Of a DNA stretch of 64,000 nt, positions 1 to 8,758 are shown piece by piece. Both the position numbers and the translations under genes were made by a program. Source of the DNA: Caballeronia arationis (lineage in GTDB: Bacteria > Pseudomonadota > Gammaproteobacteria > Burkholderiales > Burkholderiaceae); the NCBI RefSeq assembly GCF_001544975.2, contig NZ_FCOG02000023.1:1-64000 (forward strand). The letters are read 5' to 3'. Below the pieces are notes generated by a model, which saw only the letters and a list, made by a program, of their open reading frames with translations, was not told the DNA's origin and ran no database searches. Numbering within the stretch: position 1 is the stretch's first letter; each line of letters begins with the position of its first letter.

Positions 1-345
1 CCGCGAACCTCAACCGCGCGACGAATGTACCTTTCGTCCAGCGAAGCGAAAACGGATGAATGACTGCTGTGCCAACTCGTTTGCTGTGCGATGTCACGGT
101 GCGTGCCGCGCGCCAAGCTCCTGAAGTTCTTCGAGGGCGACACTTGGGCGGTATGTCCACTCAGTACTTCAAAGGCGTTGCCGTCCTTACACCGCTGCCT
201 GAAATGCTGCTTTCTTTGGTTACTTTCTTTGCAGCAGCAAAGAAAGTGACTGCCGCCCCGCACAGGGGCAGAGCTAATAGACCACAAAGAAAGCAAGTTC
301 CATAGAAGTCCAGAAACATCAAACGGTGTAAACAAACATATGAAC
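1..345. repeat. Dispersed intergenic repeat, copy A (cut by the window edge)
   Basis: This gene-free stretch aligns by eye with 51940-52240. Shared blocks include gcgaagcga, cggatg, gtgcgtgccgcgc, gagggcgacactt, caggggcagagc, aagcaagtt and atcaaacggtgtaaac, in the same order. It contains an inverted repeat, actttctttgc at 222-232 and gcaaagaaagt at 237-247, with a 4-base loop. The short open frames here cross the palindrome and read as FFAAAKKVT on both strands, so I do not call them genes. Compared with copy B, the left arm should lie before base 1. There is no transposase. It looks like a non-autonomous or structural repeat of Burkholderiaceae genomes, which is my inference. Confidence 0.7.
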
Positions 346-362
346 TCGGACGGACCAGCGCA

Positions 363-1100
363 CTACCCGCGGCGCCCAGAGCGCCACTCTGCGAACGCAG
401 CAATCGTATCCTCGTTAGGCGGATAGGTCCCGCGCAACACGGCGCCCGCTTCGACGCGCTCGATGATGAATGCTTCCATCAGTTCCTGCTCCGTGGCATC
501 GCGCGCGACTTCCTCCGCGAGATGGCGCGGCACGATCACGACGCCGTCCACATCCCCGACGACGATATCGCCCGGATACACCGCCACGCCGCCGCACGCG
601 ATCGGCACGTTCATGTCTACCGCGTGATGCTTTGCCAGATTGAGCGGCGCGCTCGCGCCCGCGCAGAAGAGCGGCAGCCCGATGTCGCCGATCGTGCCGC
701 TGTCGCGCACGCAGCCGTCCGACACCATGCCCGCGACACCGCGCACCTTGAGGCGCATCGTGAGAATCGAGCCCGTCGATGCCACCGTGCGGTCGCCGCG
801 GCAATCCTGCACGAGCACGCTGCCGGCCGGCGCGCTTTCCACCGCCTTGCGTTGCGGATGATCGGGGTCCTGGAACACGCCGACATGATCGAGATCCTCG
901 CGCGCCGGAATATTGCGCAGCGTGAAGGCCGGACCGACGAGATTCGGCGCGCCCGGCGCAGGCTTCTTCAGCGGCGCCACGCCCTGCAGGAACACGTTGC
1001 GCAAGCCGCGCTTGAAGAGTTGCGTCGTGAGCGTTGCTGTGCTGACCTGGCGAAGCAGTTCGAGGGTGGCGTCGCTCACCGCGATGTCGGTGGATGTCAT
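363..1100 (-). CDS. RraA family protein (ribonuclease activity regulator / aldolase-like)
   Basis: A 245-residue protein of the RraA / dimethylmenaquinone methyltransferase-like fold. The family motif region is clear: VRGVAGMVSDGCVRDSG, then LPLFCAGASAP and YPGDIVVGDVDGVVIVPRH, which are the GD-xxG-R type and D-GV-V-P signatures of the fold. Members act as HMG/CHA-type aldolases, as RNase E regulators, or in sugar-acid pathways. It starts 21 bases after the L-arabinonate dehydratase stop and is probably cotranscribed, so a role in pentonate breakdown is more likely than RNase E control. The Shine-Dalgarno is weak (ggac), consistent with translation as a downstream gene. Confidence 0.85.
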   Translation of the reverse strand: MTSTDIAVSDATLELLRQVSTATLTTQLFKRGLRNVFLQGVAPLKKPAPGAPNLVGPAFTLRNIPAREDLDHVGVFQDPDHPQRKAVESAPAGSVLVQDCRGDRTVASTGSILTMRLKVRGVAGMVSDGCVRDSGTIGDIGLPLFCAGASAPLNLAKHHAVDMNVPIACGGVAVYPGDIVVGDVDGVVIVPRHLAEEVARDATEQELMEAFIIERVEAGAVLRGTYPPNEDTIAAFAEWRSGRRG

Positions 1101-1121
1101 GGCTATCGTCCGTGGATGGGT

Positions 1122-2864
1122 TCAGTGGATCTCGGGTTCGTCGTTCTTCGACGATACGGCGGCCGGCTCTTCGAGGAAATCGAAGTCGCAGCCCTTGTTC
1201 GCCTGCGTCACGTGAAGCTGATGCATGACGCCGAAGCCGCGCTCGAAATGACGCTTCGGCGGCGTCCATGCCTCCTTGCGCGCGGCCAGTTCCTCGTCGC
1301 TCACTTCGAGATGCAGGCGCCGCGCGTGGACGTCCAGCACGATGATGTCGCCGTCCTTCACCAGCGCAAGCGGCCCGCCCACGAACGACTCGGGCGCGAC
1401 GTGCAACACGCATGCGCCGTAGCTCGTGCCGCTCATGCGCGCGTCGGAGATGCGCAGCATGTCGCGCACACCCTGCTTCAGGAGCTTCTGCGGAATCGGC
1501 AACTGCCCCCACTCCGGCATGCCCGGCGCGCCGACCGGTCCCGCGTGCTGCAGCACGATCACCGAATTGGCGCTGACGTCGAGCGCTTCGTCGTCGATCC
1601 GCGCGGCCATGTCCGCGTAGTCCTTGAACACGATCGCCGGGCCGCGATGCTTCAACAGATGCGCTTCCATCGCGGCCGGTTTGATGACGGCGCCGTCGGG
1701 CGCGAGGTTCCCCGTCAGCACGGCGAGCCCGTCGCTCGGGACAAGCGGATTGTCGCGGCGGCGGATCACGTCGTCGTTGAAGATTTCCGCGCCCGCGATG
1801 CTCTCGCCAAGCGTCGCGCCGCTCACCGTCATCTGCGTGCCGTCGATCAGTTCGCCGAGTTCGGCGAGCAGCGCGCGCAAGCCGCCCGCATAGAAGAAGT
1901 CTTCCATCAGGTATTGCCCGGCCGGACGCAGGTTCGCGATTACCGGGGTCACGCGCGCGAGCTCGTCGAAGCGCGCCGTCGTGAGCGGAATGCCCGCGCG
2001 CCGCGCAACCGCGACCAGATGCACGATCGCGTTGGTCGAGCCGGACATCGCGAGCACCGTGGTGATCGCGTTGTCGAACGACTTTGTGGTGAGGATGTCC
2101 GACGGCTTCACGTCGGTCCACACCATCTCGACGATGCGCTTGCCGGTCATCGAAGCGAACTGCGCATGGCGCGAATCGGGGGCGGGTATCGACGAAAAGC
2201 CAGGCAGTGTGAGCCCCATCGCCTCGGTGGCGCTCGTCATCGTCGAGGCGGTGCCCATCGTCATGCAATGTCCCGGCGAGCGCGCGATGCCGCTCTCGAC
2301 GCCCTTCCACTCGTCCTCCGTGATCCTTCCCGCGCGCAGTTCGGCCCAGTATTTCCAGGTGTCCGAGCCCGAACCGAGCGTGCGGCCATTCCAGTCGCCG
2401 CGCAGCATCGGGCCGGCGGGCAGGAAGATCGCGGGCTGGTCCATGCTGATCGCGCCCATCAGGAGGCCCGGCGTAGTCTTGTCGCAGCCGCCCATCAGCA
2501 CGCAACCGTCGAACGGATAGGAGCGCAGCAGTTCCTCGGTTTCCATCGCGAGAAAGTTGCGGTACAGCATCGTGGTCGGCTTCTGGAACGGCTCGGCAAG
2601 CGTCATCACGGGCATTTCCACCGGAAAGCCGCCCGCCTGCCAGACGCCGCGCTTCACTTCCTCGACCCGCTGCTTGAAATGCGTGTGGCACGAGTTGATC
2701 TCGCTCCACGTATTGATCACCGCGATCACCGGCTTGCCCATGTAATCCGACGGGTGGTAGCCCATCTGCGCCGTGCGCGAGCGGTGCCCGAAGGAACGCA
2801 GGTCGTTCACGCCGTACCAGCGGTAGCTGCGCAGTTCTTCCGGGGTTTTGCGTTGTGCTGTCAC
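1122..2864 (-). CDS. L-arabinonate dehydratase (IlvD/Edd family)
   Basis: A 580-residue IlvD/Edd dehydratase that removes water from a sugar acid to give a 2-keto-3-deoxy acid. Cysteines fall at residues 59 (EINSC), 127 (LMGGCDKT) and 200 (SPGHCMTMG). These are the positions I recall for the iron-sulfur ligands of the characterised L-arabinonate dehydratase, and length and N-terminal sequence ([19 protein letters not shown]) also fit that subgroup rather than IlvD or Edd. D-xylonate or related pentonates cannot be excluded. It is the first gene of a two-gene unit with the RraA-like gene and lies behind two LacI-type operators at 2878-2917. Confidence 0.88.
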   Translation of the reverse strand: MTAQRKTPEELRSYRWYGVNDLRSFGHRSRTAQMGYHPSDYMGKPVIAVINTWSEINSCHTHFKQRVEEVKRGVWQAGGFPVEMPVMTLAEPFQKPTTMLYRNFLAMETEELLRSYPFDGCVLMGGCDKTTPGLLMGAISMDQPAIFLPAGPMLRGDWNGRTLGSGSDTWKYWAELRAGRITEDEWKGVESGIARSPGHCMTMGTASTMTSATEAMGLTLPGFSSIPAPDSRHAQFASMTGKRIVEMVWTDVKPSDILTTKSFDNAITTVLAMSGSTNAIVHLVAVARRAGIPLTTARFDELARVTPVIANLRPAGQYLMEDFFYAGGLRALLAELGELIDGTQMTVSGATLGESIAGAEIFNDDVIRRRDNPLVPSDGLAVLTGNLAPDGAVIKPAAMEAHLLKHRGPAIVFKDYADMAARIDDEALDVSANSVIVLQHAGPVGAPGMPEWGQLPIPQKLLKQGVRDMLRISDARMSGTSYGACVLHVAPESFVGGPLALVKDGDIIVLDVHARRLHLEVSDEELAARKEAWTPPKRHFERGFGVMHQLHVTQANKGCDFDFLEEPAAVSSKNDEPEIH

Positions 2865-2877
2865 TTCCGTCTCCGGT

Positions 2878-2917
2878 TGGTAACGCTATCATTTCGCGGC
2901 GGATGGTAACGCTGTCA
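2878..2917. promoter_or_regulatory. Tandem LacI-family operators upstream of L-arabinonate dehydratase
   Basis: Two near-identical 14-mers, TGGTAACGCTATCA (2878-2891) and TGGTAACGCTGTCA (2904-2917), lie 26 bases apart just upstream of the dehydratase start at 2864. Both fit the LacI-family pattern TGnnAnCGnTnnCA with a central CG. The position overlaps the expected promoter and leader, which suggests repression relieved by a sugar or sugar acid. No LacI-family gene is present in the window, so the regulator would be encoded elsewhere, possibly to the left of base 1. Confidence 0.65.
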
Positions 2918-3049
2918 TCGACTGGCGTCGCTCGGGGTTTATACGCACGTCACACGCAGGCGGCGCCGGCTGCGTCGCCGGTTTGCGCTTATCATCGGGA
3001 CTCACGCCTGAGCAAACGACACATACACATATCGATACGGAGCCGCAGC

Positions 3050-3364
3050 ATGTATATCGCCATGAATCGCTTCAAGGTCGCCCTCGGCTCGGAGGCGGCG
3101 TTCGAGGAACTCTGGACTTCGCGCGACACGCATTTGAAGGAAGTGCCGGGCTTCGTCGAGTTCCATCTGCTCAAGGGTCCGCAGCGCGACGATCACGTGC
3201 TCTATTCGAGCCACACGATCTGGGCAAACCACGCCGCCTTCGAAGGCTGGACCCGGTCCGACGCCTTTCGCGCCGCCCATCGCAATGCGGGCAACGAAAG
3301 CCGCTCGCTCTATCTCGGTCATCCCGAGTTCGAAGGTTTCGAAGTGATTCAGACGGTGAAGTAG
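3050..3364 (+). CDS. Antibiotic biosynthesis monooxygenase (HmoA-like) family protein
   Basis: A 104-residue dimeric alpha+beta barrel (ABM superfamily) protein. It begins MYIAMNRFKVALGSEAAFEE and carries the family features: an N-terminal strand, W/F-rich centre (LYSSHTIWANHAAFEGWTRS), HR-type helix (FRAAHRNAG) and terminal EGFEVIQTV strand. HmoA-like members degrade haem or act on quinones; which of these applies cannot be read from sequence. The frame is open well upstream, but the start at 3050 gives the canonical N-terminus. It is monocistronic or paired with the next lipoprotein gene 16 bases downstream. Confidence 0.8.
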   Translation: MYIAMNRFKVALGSEAAFEELWTSRDTHLKEVPGFVEFHLLKGPQRDDHVLYSSHTIWANHAAFEGWTRSDAFRAAHRNAGNESRSLYLGHPEFEGFEVIQTVK

Positions 3365-3380
3365 GCATCCGCCCGCTGCG

Positions 3381-3794
3381 ATGCCTCGATTTCGCGCGAG
3401 CGTAACGGTCCTTGTGATCGGCTTCATCGCGGCCGGCTGCGCCGCGGTCCACGAGGCTGGCTGCGCGCAAGGCGAGCAACGCTCGGTCAACGACGTGTTG
3501 TACTTCGGCACGTCACGCGCGGCGGGCACGATCACGTCGGCACAGTGGTCCGGTTTCCTGCGGAGCGCGGTCACGCCGCGTTTTCCGGAGGGGCTGACCG
3601 CCTGGCCCGCGTCGGGCCAGTGGCGCACGGCCGGCGGCGCCATCGTGCATGAAGCCTCTTTCGTCCTGATCCTCGTCCACCCCGACGACGACACGAGCGA
3701 AACCTCCGTGCGCGCGATCATCGGCGAATACAAGTCGCGCTTCGACCAGGAGGCCGTGCTGCGCGTGAAGAGCCACGCCTGTGTCTCCTTCTAG
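3381..3794 (+). CDS. DUF3574 domain lipoprotein
   Basis: A 137-residue protein with a hydrophobic N-terminus ending in a lipobox-like segment (FIAAGC at about residues 15-20), so probably a lipoprotein. The rest matches DUF3574 as I know it: LYFGTSR near residue 41, WSGFLRSAVTPRFPEGLT, then GQWR. The function of the family is unknown. The Shine-Dalgarno is weak. It follows the HmoA-like gene closely and may share its transcript. Confidence 0.78.
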   Translation: MPRFRASVTVLVIGFIAAGCAAVHEAGCAQGEQRSVNDVLYFGTSRAAGTITSAQWSGFLRSAVTPRFPEGLTAWPASGQWRTAGGAIVHEASFVLILVHPDDDTSETSVRAIIGEYKSRFDQEAVLRVKSHACVSF

Positions 3795-3990
3795 TGGCGC
3801 GGTCGGCCTCGATCGCAATATTTCTCACATACCAGTGAAAATCGCTCGCTTGGCGAGAAGAAGCCGCGCGCCTACGATGCAGCCATCGGATGAAGCTCCC
3901 GGATCTTGTCGTTTCATTCCAGCGTGAACCTTTTTGCGCCGAGGCGGCTGTACGATGGCTTCGCAATCCGACTCCACGTGCAGGCACAAA

Positions 3991-4938
3991 ATGAATCCGC
4001 TCAACATCGCCCAGTTGCTCGTCCTCGCCGCTCTATGGGGCGGGTCGTTTCTCTTTATCCGGGTCGGCGTGAACGACTTCGGCGTCGCGCCTCTGATGGC
4101 GCTGCGCGTCGGCATCGGCGCGCTCTTTCTCGTGATCATGCTCGCCTTGCGCGGCAAGGCACCCGATGCGTGGCGCACGATCCGCTCGCGTGCATGGCCG
4201 CTCTTCGTCGTCGGCTTTCTCAATTCGGCTGCGCCGTTCTGCCTCTTCGCGTACGCGGAACTGACGCTCTCCGCCGGCGTGACCTCGGTGATCAACGCGA
4301 CGACGCCGCTGTGGGGCGCAGTCGTCGCGTACCTGTGGCTGAAAGACCGCCTGAGCGGCCTGCGCGTCGCGGGGCTCGTGATCGGCTTCGCGGGCGTGCT
4401 CGCGCTCGTGTGGGATCAGGTCGCGACGCCGCACGGCGCAGGGGCTGCCCCCGTCTCGCCCGCGACGACCGCACTCGCGACAGCCGCCGCGCTCGGCGCG
4501 GCGCTCCTCTACGGCGTCGCGGCGAGCTATACCAAGAAGCACCTCATGGGCGTCGATTCGCTGACGGTCGCCGCCGGAACGATGCTCTGCGCCACGCTGC
4601 TGCTCCTGCCCTTCGCGGTCTACTGGTGGCCGGCGGCGACGGTGTCGGTCGAATCCTGGGGCGCGGTGGCCGCGCTCGGCGTGGCTTGCACCGGCATCGC
4701 ATACATGCTGTTCTACCGGCTTATCGCGGTCGTCGGTCCGGCGCGGGCGATCACCGTCACCTTCGTGATTCCGATCTTCGGCATCCTCTGGGGCGCGATC
4801 TTCCTCTCCGAGCATGTCTCGGCGGGCATGATCCGGGCCTGCGCGATCATCCTCGTCGGCACCGCGCTCGCGACCGGCGTCGTCAAGCGCATTCCGCTCT
4901 TCGGCCCGAGACGCGCCTCCGCTTGCGCGAAGCAGTGA
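3991..4938 (+). CDS. DMT-superfamily EamA transporter
   Basis: A 315-residue inner-membrane protein with about ten hydrophobic segments in two EamA repeats. The first starts at LLVLAALWGGSFLFIRV, and the second ends in FVIPIFGILWGAIFLSEHV, both typical EamA signatures. These permeases export metabolites or amino acids; the substrate is unknown. I chose the ATG at 3991 (MNPLNIAQLL) because transmembrane helix 1 then starts at the usual distance. An ATG at 3955 preceded by gagg would add 12 polar residues and is a real alternative. A strong hairpin follows the stop. Confidence 0.87.
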   Translation: MNPLNIAQLLVLAALWGGSFLFIRVGVNDFGVAPLMALRVGIGALFLVIMLALRGKAPDAWRTIRSRAWPLFVVGFLNSAAPFCLFAYAELTLSAGVTSVINATTPLWGAVVAYLWLKDRLSGLRVAGLVIGFAGVLALVWDQVATPHGAGAAPVSPATTALATAAALGAALLYGVAASYTKKHLMGVDSLTVAAGTMLCATLLLLPFAVYWWPAATVSVESWGAVAALGVACTGIAYMLFYRLIAVVGPARAITVTFVIPIFGILWGAIFLSEHVSAGMIRACAIILVGTALATGVVKRIPLFGPRRASACAKQ

Positions 4939-4946
4939 TCGACCCG

Positions 4947-4980
4947 GCGCTTCGGCTCGCGGCACACCGAGCCGAAGCGC
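4947..4980. terminator. Strong 13-bp hairpin after the DMT transporter
   Basis: Perfect inverted repeat gcgcttcggctcg (4947-4959) and cgagccgaagcgc (4968-4980) with an 8-base loop, starting eight bases after the transporter stop. There is no T-run, so this is a probable transcript-end stabiliser or rho-assisted terminator rather than a classical intrinsic terminator. Confidence 0.55.
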
Positions 4981-5084
4981 ATCGATAACCACCCTCTCCC
5001 TCGCTCGCCCACCGCGCCACATGGAATTGTGGCGCGCGCCTGCCTTAGTGGATACTTCGCTATCCGTTCACAAGGAGGCATCTC

Positions 5085-6668
5085 ATGTCCGCCGTATCGG
5101 CATTCAAGCTCGTGCTGATCTCGCTCATCGCCATCATCGCGCTCGAACTGGTGGCGAAACGCCTGCGGCTGCCGCCCGCGGCGGCGCTGCTCGTCGGCGG
5201 CGCGGCGATGGCGTTTGCACCGGGCCTTCCGCCCGTCGATCTCGATCCCGACCTCGTGCTGATCCTCTTTCTCCCGCCGCTCCTGATGGACGGCGCGTAC
5301 TTCTTCGTCTGGGCCGACTTCAAGCGGCACCTGTCCGGCATCCTGCTGCTCGCAATCGGCGCGGTCGCGTTCACGACCTTCGTGGTCGGCGTGGTCGTGC
5401 ATCTGGTCGCGCCGGCGCTGCCCTGGGCCGCGTGCTTCGCGCTCGGCGCGGTGGTCTCGCCGCCCGACGCGGTCGCGGCGAAGGCGGTGCTCGAACGCGT
5501 CGCGCTGCCGCGCCGGCTGATGGTGCTGCTCGAAGGCGAGAGCCTCCTGAACGACGCGGCCGGCCTCGTGCTGTTCCGCTTCGCCGTCGCGGCGGCGCTG
5601 ACCGGCGCGTTCAGTGCGCCGCACGCGCTCATGAGCTTCACGACGCTCGCGATCGGCGGCATCGCGGTCGGGCTCGTGGTGGGCCTCGTGATCGTGCGGC
5701 TCCTGCGCTTGCTCGAAGACGATTATCTCGCCATCACCCTGTCCGTGATTTCGGCATGGATCAGCTACATCGCCGGGGACATGCTGGAAGTGTCCGGCGT
5801 GATCGCCACGGTGACCACCGGCATGGTGCTCGGCTGGCACCAGCACGAAGTGTTCACCGCCGCCGTGCGCACGCGCGGCACCGCGTTCTGGCAGGTGGTC
5901 GTGTTCGTGCTGGAAGCGCTCGTTTTCGTGCTGATCGGGTTGTCACTGCGCAGCGTCGTGATCCGGCACGGCGGCGGCGAAAATGCGTTCGCGTTGCTGG
6001 CGCCTGCCGTGATCGCTGTGGTGGCGGCGGTCGTGCTGTCGCGCTTCGCGTGGGCGTTTTCCGCCGAGGCGATCAAATCCGTCTTCCGTCGCCTGACGGG
6101 ACGCAGGGACGCGTCGCCCGACTGGCGTTCCGCGACGATCGTCAGCTGGGCGGGCATGCGCGGCGTGGTCACGCTCGCGATCGCCCTGTCGCTGCCCGAA
6201 GCGATGCCCGGCCGCGACCTCATCCTGTTCTCCGCCTTCGTGGTGATTCTCGTCACCGTGCTGCTGCAGGGCACGACGATCGGTCCGCTGATCCGCTGGG
6301 TGAAGCCCCCTGAACTGAGCGAGGCCTCGCATCACCTGACCGAGACGCAGGCGTGGGCGCGGCTGGAAGCGGCGCAACTCGCGGCCATCCAGCCGCTCGT
6401 CCACGATGCCGACGGCAAGGTCATTCATCCGCGGCTCCTTGAGCAATACACATATCGCGCAAAGCTCACGCAGCAGTTCCAGCACGCACACAGGTACCCG
6501 TCGAAGGAACGCAGCGCGCACTACGACGTGGTGCTCGCCGCGATCAAGGCGGGCCGCTACGAGTTGTTGTGCATGCACCGCGCAGGGCTGATCCACGATG
6601 AAGTGCTGCGCGTGCTCGAACGCGATCTGGATTTGCAGGAACTTGCGTCTCGGCACGCGCGGGATTGA
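5085..6668 (+). CDS. Na+/H+ antiporter (CPA1 / NhaP-YjcE type)
   Basis: A 527-residue monovalent cation:proton antiporter. About twelve transmembrane segments occupy residues 1-400. The ion-binding core is visible as FALGAVVSPPDAVAAKAVL and LLEGESLLNDAAGLVLF, with the ND pair characteristic of electroneutral CPA1 exchangers, and GMRGVVTLAIALSLPE later in the domain. Residues after about 410 form a soluble, charged tail with a cytosolic helix-rich look. It exchanges Na+ or K+ for H+ across the inner membrane in pH and salt homeostasis. The Shine-Dalgarno (aaggagg, seven bases before ATG) is excellent. Confidence 0.9.
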   Translation: MSAVSAFKLVLISLIAIIALELVAKRLRLPPAAALLVGGAAMAFAPGLPPVDLDPDLVLILFLPPLLMDGAYFFVWADFKRHLSGILLLAIGAVAFTTFVVGVVVHLVAPALPWAACFALGAVVSPPDAVAAKAVLERVALPRRLMVLLEGESLLNDAAGLVLFRFAVAAALTGAFSAPHALMSFTTLAIGGIAVGLVVGLVIVRLLRLLEDDYLAITLSVISAWISYIAGDMLEVSGVIATVTTGMVLGWHQHEVFTAAVRTRGTAFWQVVVFVLEALVFVLIGLSLRSVVIRHGGGENAFALLAPAVIAVVAAVVLSRFAWAFSAEAIKSVFRRLTGRRDASPDWRSATIVSWAGMRGVVTLAIALSLPEAMPGRDLILFSAFVVILVTVLLQGTTIGPLIRWVKPPELSEASHHLTETQAWARLEAAQLAAIQPLVHDADGKVIHPRLLEQYTYRAKLTQQFQHAHRYPSKERSAHYDVVLAAIKAGRYELLCMHRAGLIHDEVLRVLERDLDLQELASRHARD

Positions 6669-6701
6669 GCGGCCGGTACCGGCCTGAATCGATCGCCGGC
6701 G

Positions 6702-6719
6702 AAATCTCGAAGATTTTTT
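6702..6719 (+). terminator. Probable intrinsic terminator after the antiporter gene
   Basis: Inverted repeat aaatct-cga-agattt followed directly by a run of Ts, about 35 bases past the antiporter stop. A second palindrome, ggccggtaccggcc, lies just before it. The stem is short, hence moderate confidence. Confidence 0.5.
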
Positions 6720-6835
6720 CGCCTTGCCGTGTCGATTCCGGCGCGCCTCAAACGACGTGTAACAGGCAGGCGCGCTGACGTACAGGCGCAACCGCATCGT
6801 CCGCGCCGGCCGGCCAATCCGACCAAGGAGCTTCC

Positions 6836-7489
6836 ATGCAACTCTTCGCTCACCCCTTTTCGTCGTACTGCCAGAAGGTCCTGATCGCGCTCAGGGAAAA
6901 CGACACACCGTTCGAGTACCGCGTGCTTTCGCCCGACGACGAAAAGACCCGCGCCGAACATGCCGCCCTCTGGCCGCTCAAGCGCTTTCCCGTTCTCGTC
7001 GACGAGGGGCGCACCGTGCTGGAATCGAGCATCATCATCGAATATCTGGCGCTGAATCATCCGGGGCCTGTGCGCCTCGTTCCCGACGACCCGCGCGCCG
7101 CGCTCGATGTGCGCCTGATGGACCGCTTCTTCGACAACTACATCATGACGCCGATGCAGAAGATCGTCTTCGACAGCATGCGCGAACCGGAGCGGCGCGA
7201 CCGGCAGGGCGTCGACGAAGCGCGTTCGATGCTCGATCTGGCCTATCGCTGGCTGGACAACACGATGCGGGACCGCGAATGGGCAGCCGGCGGCGTGTTC
7301 AGCATGGCCGATTGCGCCGCCGCGCCGTCGCTCTTCTATGCGGACTGGACGCATCCGGTCGACCGCGAATTCGCCAATGTCCGCGCGTATCGGGAGCGGC
7401 TGCTCGCGCGGCCTGCGTTCGCGCAGGTGGTTGACGATGCGCGGCCGTATCGCGGGTTCTTTCCGCTCGGCGCGCCGGATCGCGACTGA
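6836..7489 (+). CDS. Glutathione S-transferase family protein
   Basis: A 217-residue cytosolic GST. The N-terminal thioredoxin-like domain (about 1-80) starts MQLFAHPFSSYCQK and has the cis-proline segment KRFPVLVDEG and the glutathione-contacting ES pair in VLESSIIIEYL. The C-terminal all-helical domain includes the SMADCAAAPSLFYADW N-capping region. Substrate is unknown; detoxification or a dehalogenase/isomerase role is possible. Shine-Dalgarno aaggag precedes the ATG. It is convergent with the next GST gene, only 25 bases between stops. Confidence 0.88.
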   Translation: MQLFAHPFSSYCQKVLIALRENDTPFEYRVLSPDDEKTRAEHAALWPLKRFPVLVDEGRTVLESSIIIEYLALNHPGPVRLVPDDPRAALDVRLMDRFFDNYIMTPMQKIVFDSMREPERRDRQGVDEARSMLDLAYRWLDNTMRDREWAAGGVFSMADCAAAPSLFYADWTHPVDREFANVRAYRERLLARPAFAQVVDDARPYRGFFPLGAPDRD

Positions 7490-7514
7490 CCCGGCGCGCT
7501 CACGGTTCAGCGCG

Positions 7515-8099
7515 TCATTCGAGCCCTTCGTGCTGCAACGCGAGCTTCACGGCCGGACGCGCACGCATGCGCCCGGCAAACGCGGCGAGGCGCTCCGGCA
7601 CCTCGATGCCGACCTTGCCTGCCCAGAGCAGCATCGTGAAGAGATAGGCATCCGCGACGCTCACCTCGCTGCCGAACAGATAGTCGCCCTTCATCATCGA
7701 CGCGATCAGGTTGAAGCGCTGCCCGATTTTCTCGCGCGCGGCAGAAGCTTCCGCATCCGATGACGGCTTGAATACGCGGCCGAACTGCTTGTGGATCTCG
7801 GTCGAGATGAACGCCAGCATCTCCAGCAGTTGCAGGGCGCCCGAGTCGCCGGAAGGCGCAAGCGCAGGCTTTTGCTGCGCAATCCATGAAAGGATCGCGA
7901 TGTTCTCGGTCAGCACGCGGCCGTCGTCCATTTCGAGCGACGGCACATAGCTCTTCGGGTTGATCTCGTCGAACTTCTGGCCCGTTTCCGTCAGTTTCGT
8001 CTTCAGGTCGACGCGCACGCGGTCGAACGACATGCCGGCTTCGTGCAACGCGATATGGTCCGCGAGACTGCAGGCTCCGGGCGAATAGAAAAGTTTCAT
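7515..8099 (-). CDS. gstA: Beta-class glutathione S-transferase
   Basis: A 194-residue GST whose N-terminus MKLFYSPGACSLADHIALHE is the hallmark of bacterial beta-class enzymes; Cys10 is the expected catalytic or mixed-disulfide residue. KSYVPSLEMDDGRVLTENIA holds the cis-Pro and the glutathione-binding segment. The C-terminal helical domain has VSVADAYLFTML. It conjugates glutathione to electrophiles in the cytoplasm. Shine-Dalgarno aaggagg lies 9 bases upstream of the start. It differs from the neighbouring GST in class, so the pair is not a recent duplication. Confidence 0.92.
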   Translation of the reverse strand: MKLFYSPGACSLADHIALHEAGMSFDRVRVDLKTKLTETGQKFDEINPKSYVPSLEMDDGRVLTENIAILSWIAQQKPALAPSGDSGALQLLEMLAFISTEIHKQFGRVFKPSSDAEASAAREKIGQRFNLIASMMKGDYLFGSEVSVADAYLFTMLLWAGKVGIEVPERLAAFAGRMRARPAVKLALQHEGLE

Positions 8100-8184
8100 G
8101 GCGGGTGCCTCCTTGCCGTTGAACGGCTGTGGTCGGTCTGTTCGGGCAGCAAGGCGCGTGCCGAAGACGCCACCGGCACGAGCG

Positions 8185-8658
8185 CTAGAGCGTCACCCGC
8201 GTGATGCCGCCGCTGGAGAGAAGCCGCACGCGTTCGCCTGCGCGAAACATTTCGCCGTCCGCGCTCTGCGTGATCGCGCGCAGAGCACCGTTGTCGAGCC
8301 GAACCGTGATCTCGAGACCCGGCTTCTTCGCGAGGCGATTCTGCACATCGTCGCCCGCAACCGCGCCCGCCAGCCCCCCGAGGATGCCGGTCAGGAGCGA
8401 GCCCCGCCCGCCGCCGACCGCGCTGCCGGCGACAGCGCCCAGCAGTCCGCCGCCAATAGCGCCGAATGGGCTCGCCTGCCCGTTGTTCTCGTCGATGGTG
8501 ACGCCGCGCACGCTTTCGACCGTGCCCATGCGAACCGTTTGTTCGCGCCGGGCCTGCGATGCGGTGTAGATGTCAGCGGAACTGCCGGTGGTGGCGCAGC
8601 CGGCGAGCGCCACGGAACAGGCCATCAGGAGCGTGCATGCGGCCATCGATCGTTTCAT
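8185..8658 (-). CDS. Glycine-zipper 2TM outer-membrane lipoprotein (SlyB/PcP-like)
   Basis: A 157-residue lipoprotein. The signal peptide ends in a lipobox (SVALAGC, Cys at about residue 20). A glycine zipper occupies about residues 66-105 (GAIGGGLLGAVAGSAVGGG, then LTGILGGLAGAVAG), the two-helix segment of SlyB/PcP-type proteins. The C-terminus is a small beta domain (EITVRLDNGALRAITQ). It is likely to sit in the outer membrane and affect envelope integrity. The frame is open upstream, but the ATG at 8658 has an aggag Shine-Dalgarno and gives the signal peptide. SlyB-type genes are often PhoPQ/PmrAB targets, and a two-component system follows at 8759. Confidence 0.85.
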   Translation of the reverse strand: MKRSMAACTLLMACSVALAGCATTGSSADIYTASQARREQTVRMGTVESVRGVTIDENNGQASPFGAIGGGLLGAVAGSAVGGGRGSLLTGILGGLAGAVAGDDVQNRLAKKPGLEITVRLDNGALRAITQSADGEMFRAGERVRLLSSGGITRVTL

Positions 8659-8758
8659 GTTCTTCTCCTCGGTGTGTGCGAGGCCGCTGGGAGCGGCTTT
8701 CGATGTGCACATCGTAGGAATCGAAAATGAGGAACGAATGAGGAGCGAATTCCGTCCT

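Noticed and set aside
160..403. Short frames on both strands containing FFAAAKKVT
   Set aside because: They lie in the dispersed repeat palindrome and read similarly on both strands; copy B gives no conserved counterpart with a start and ribosome site.
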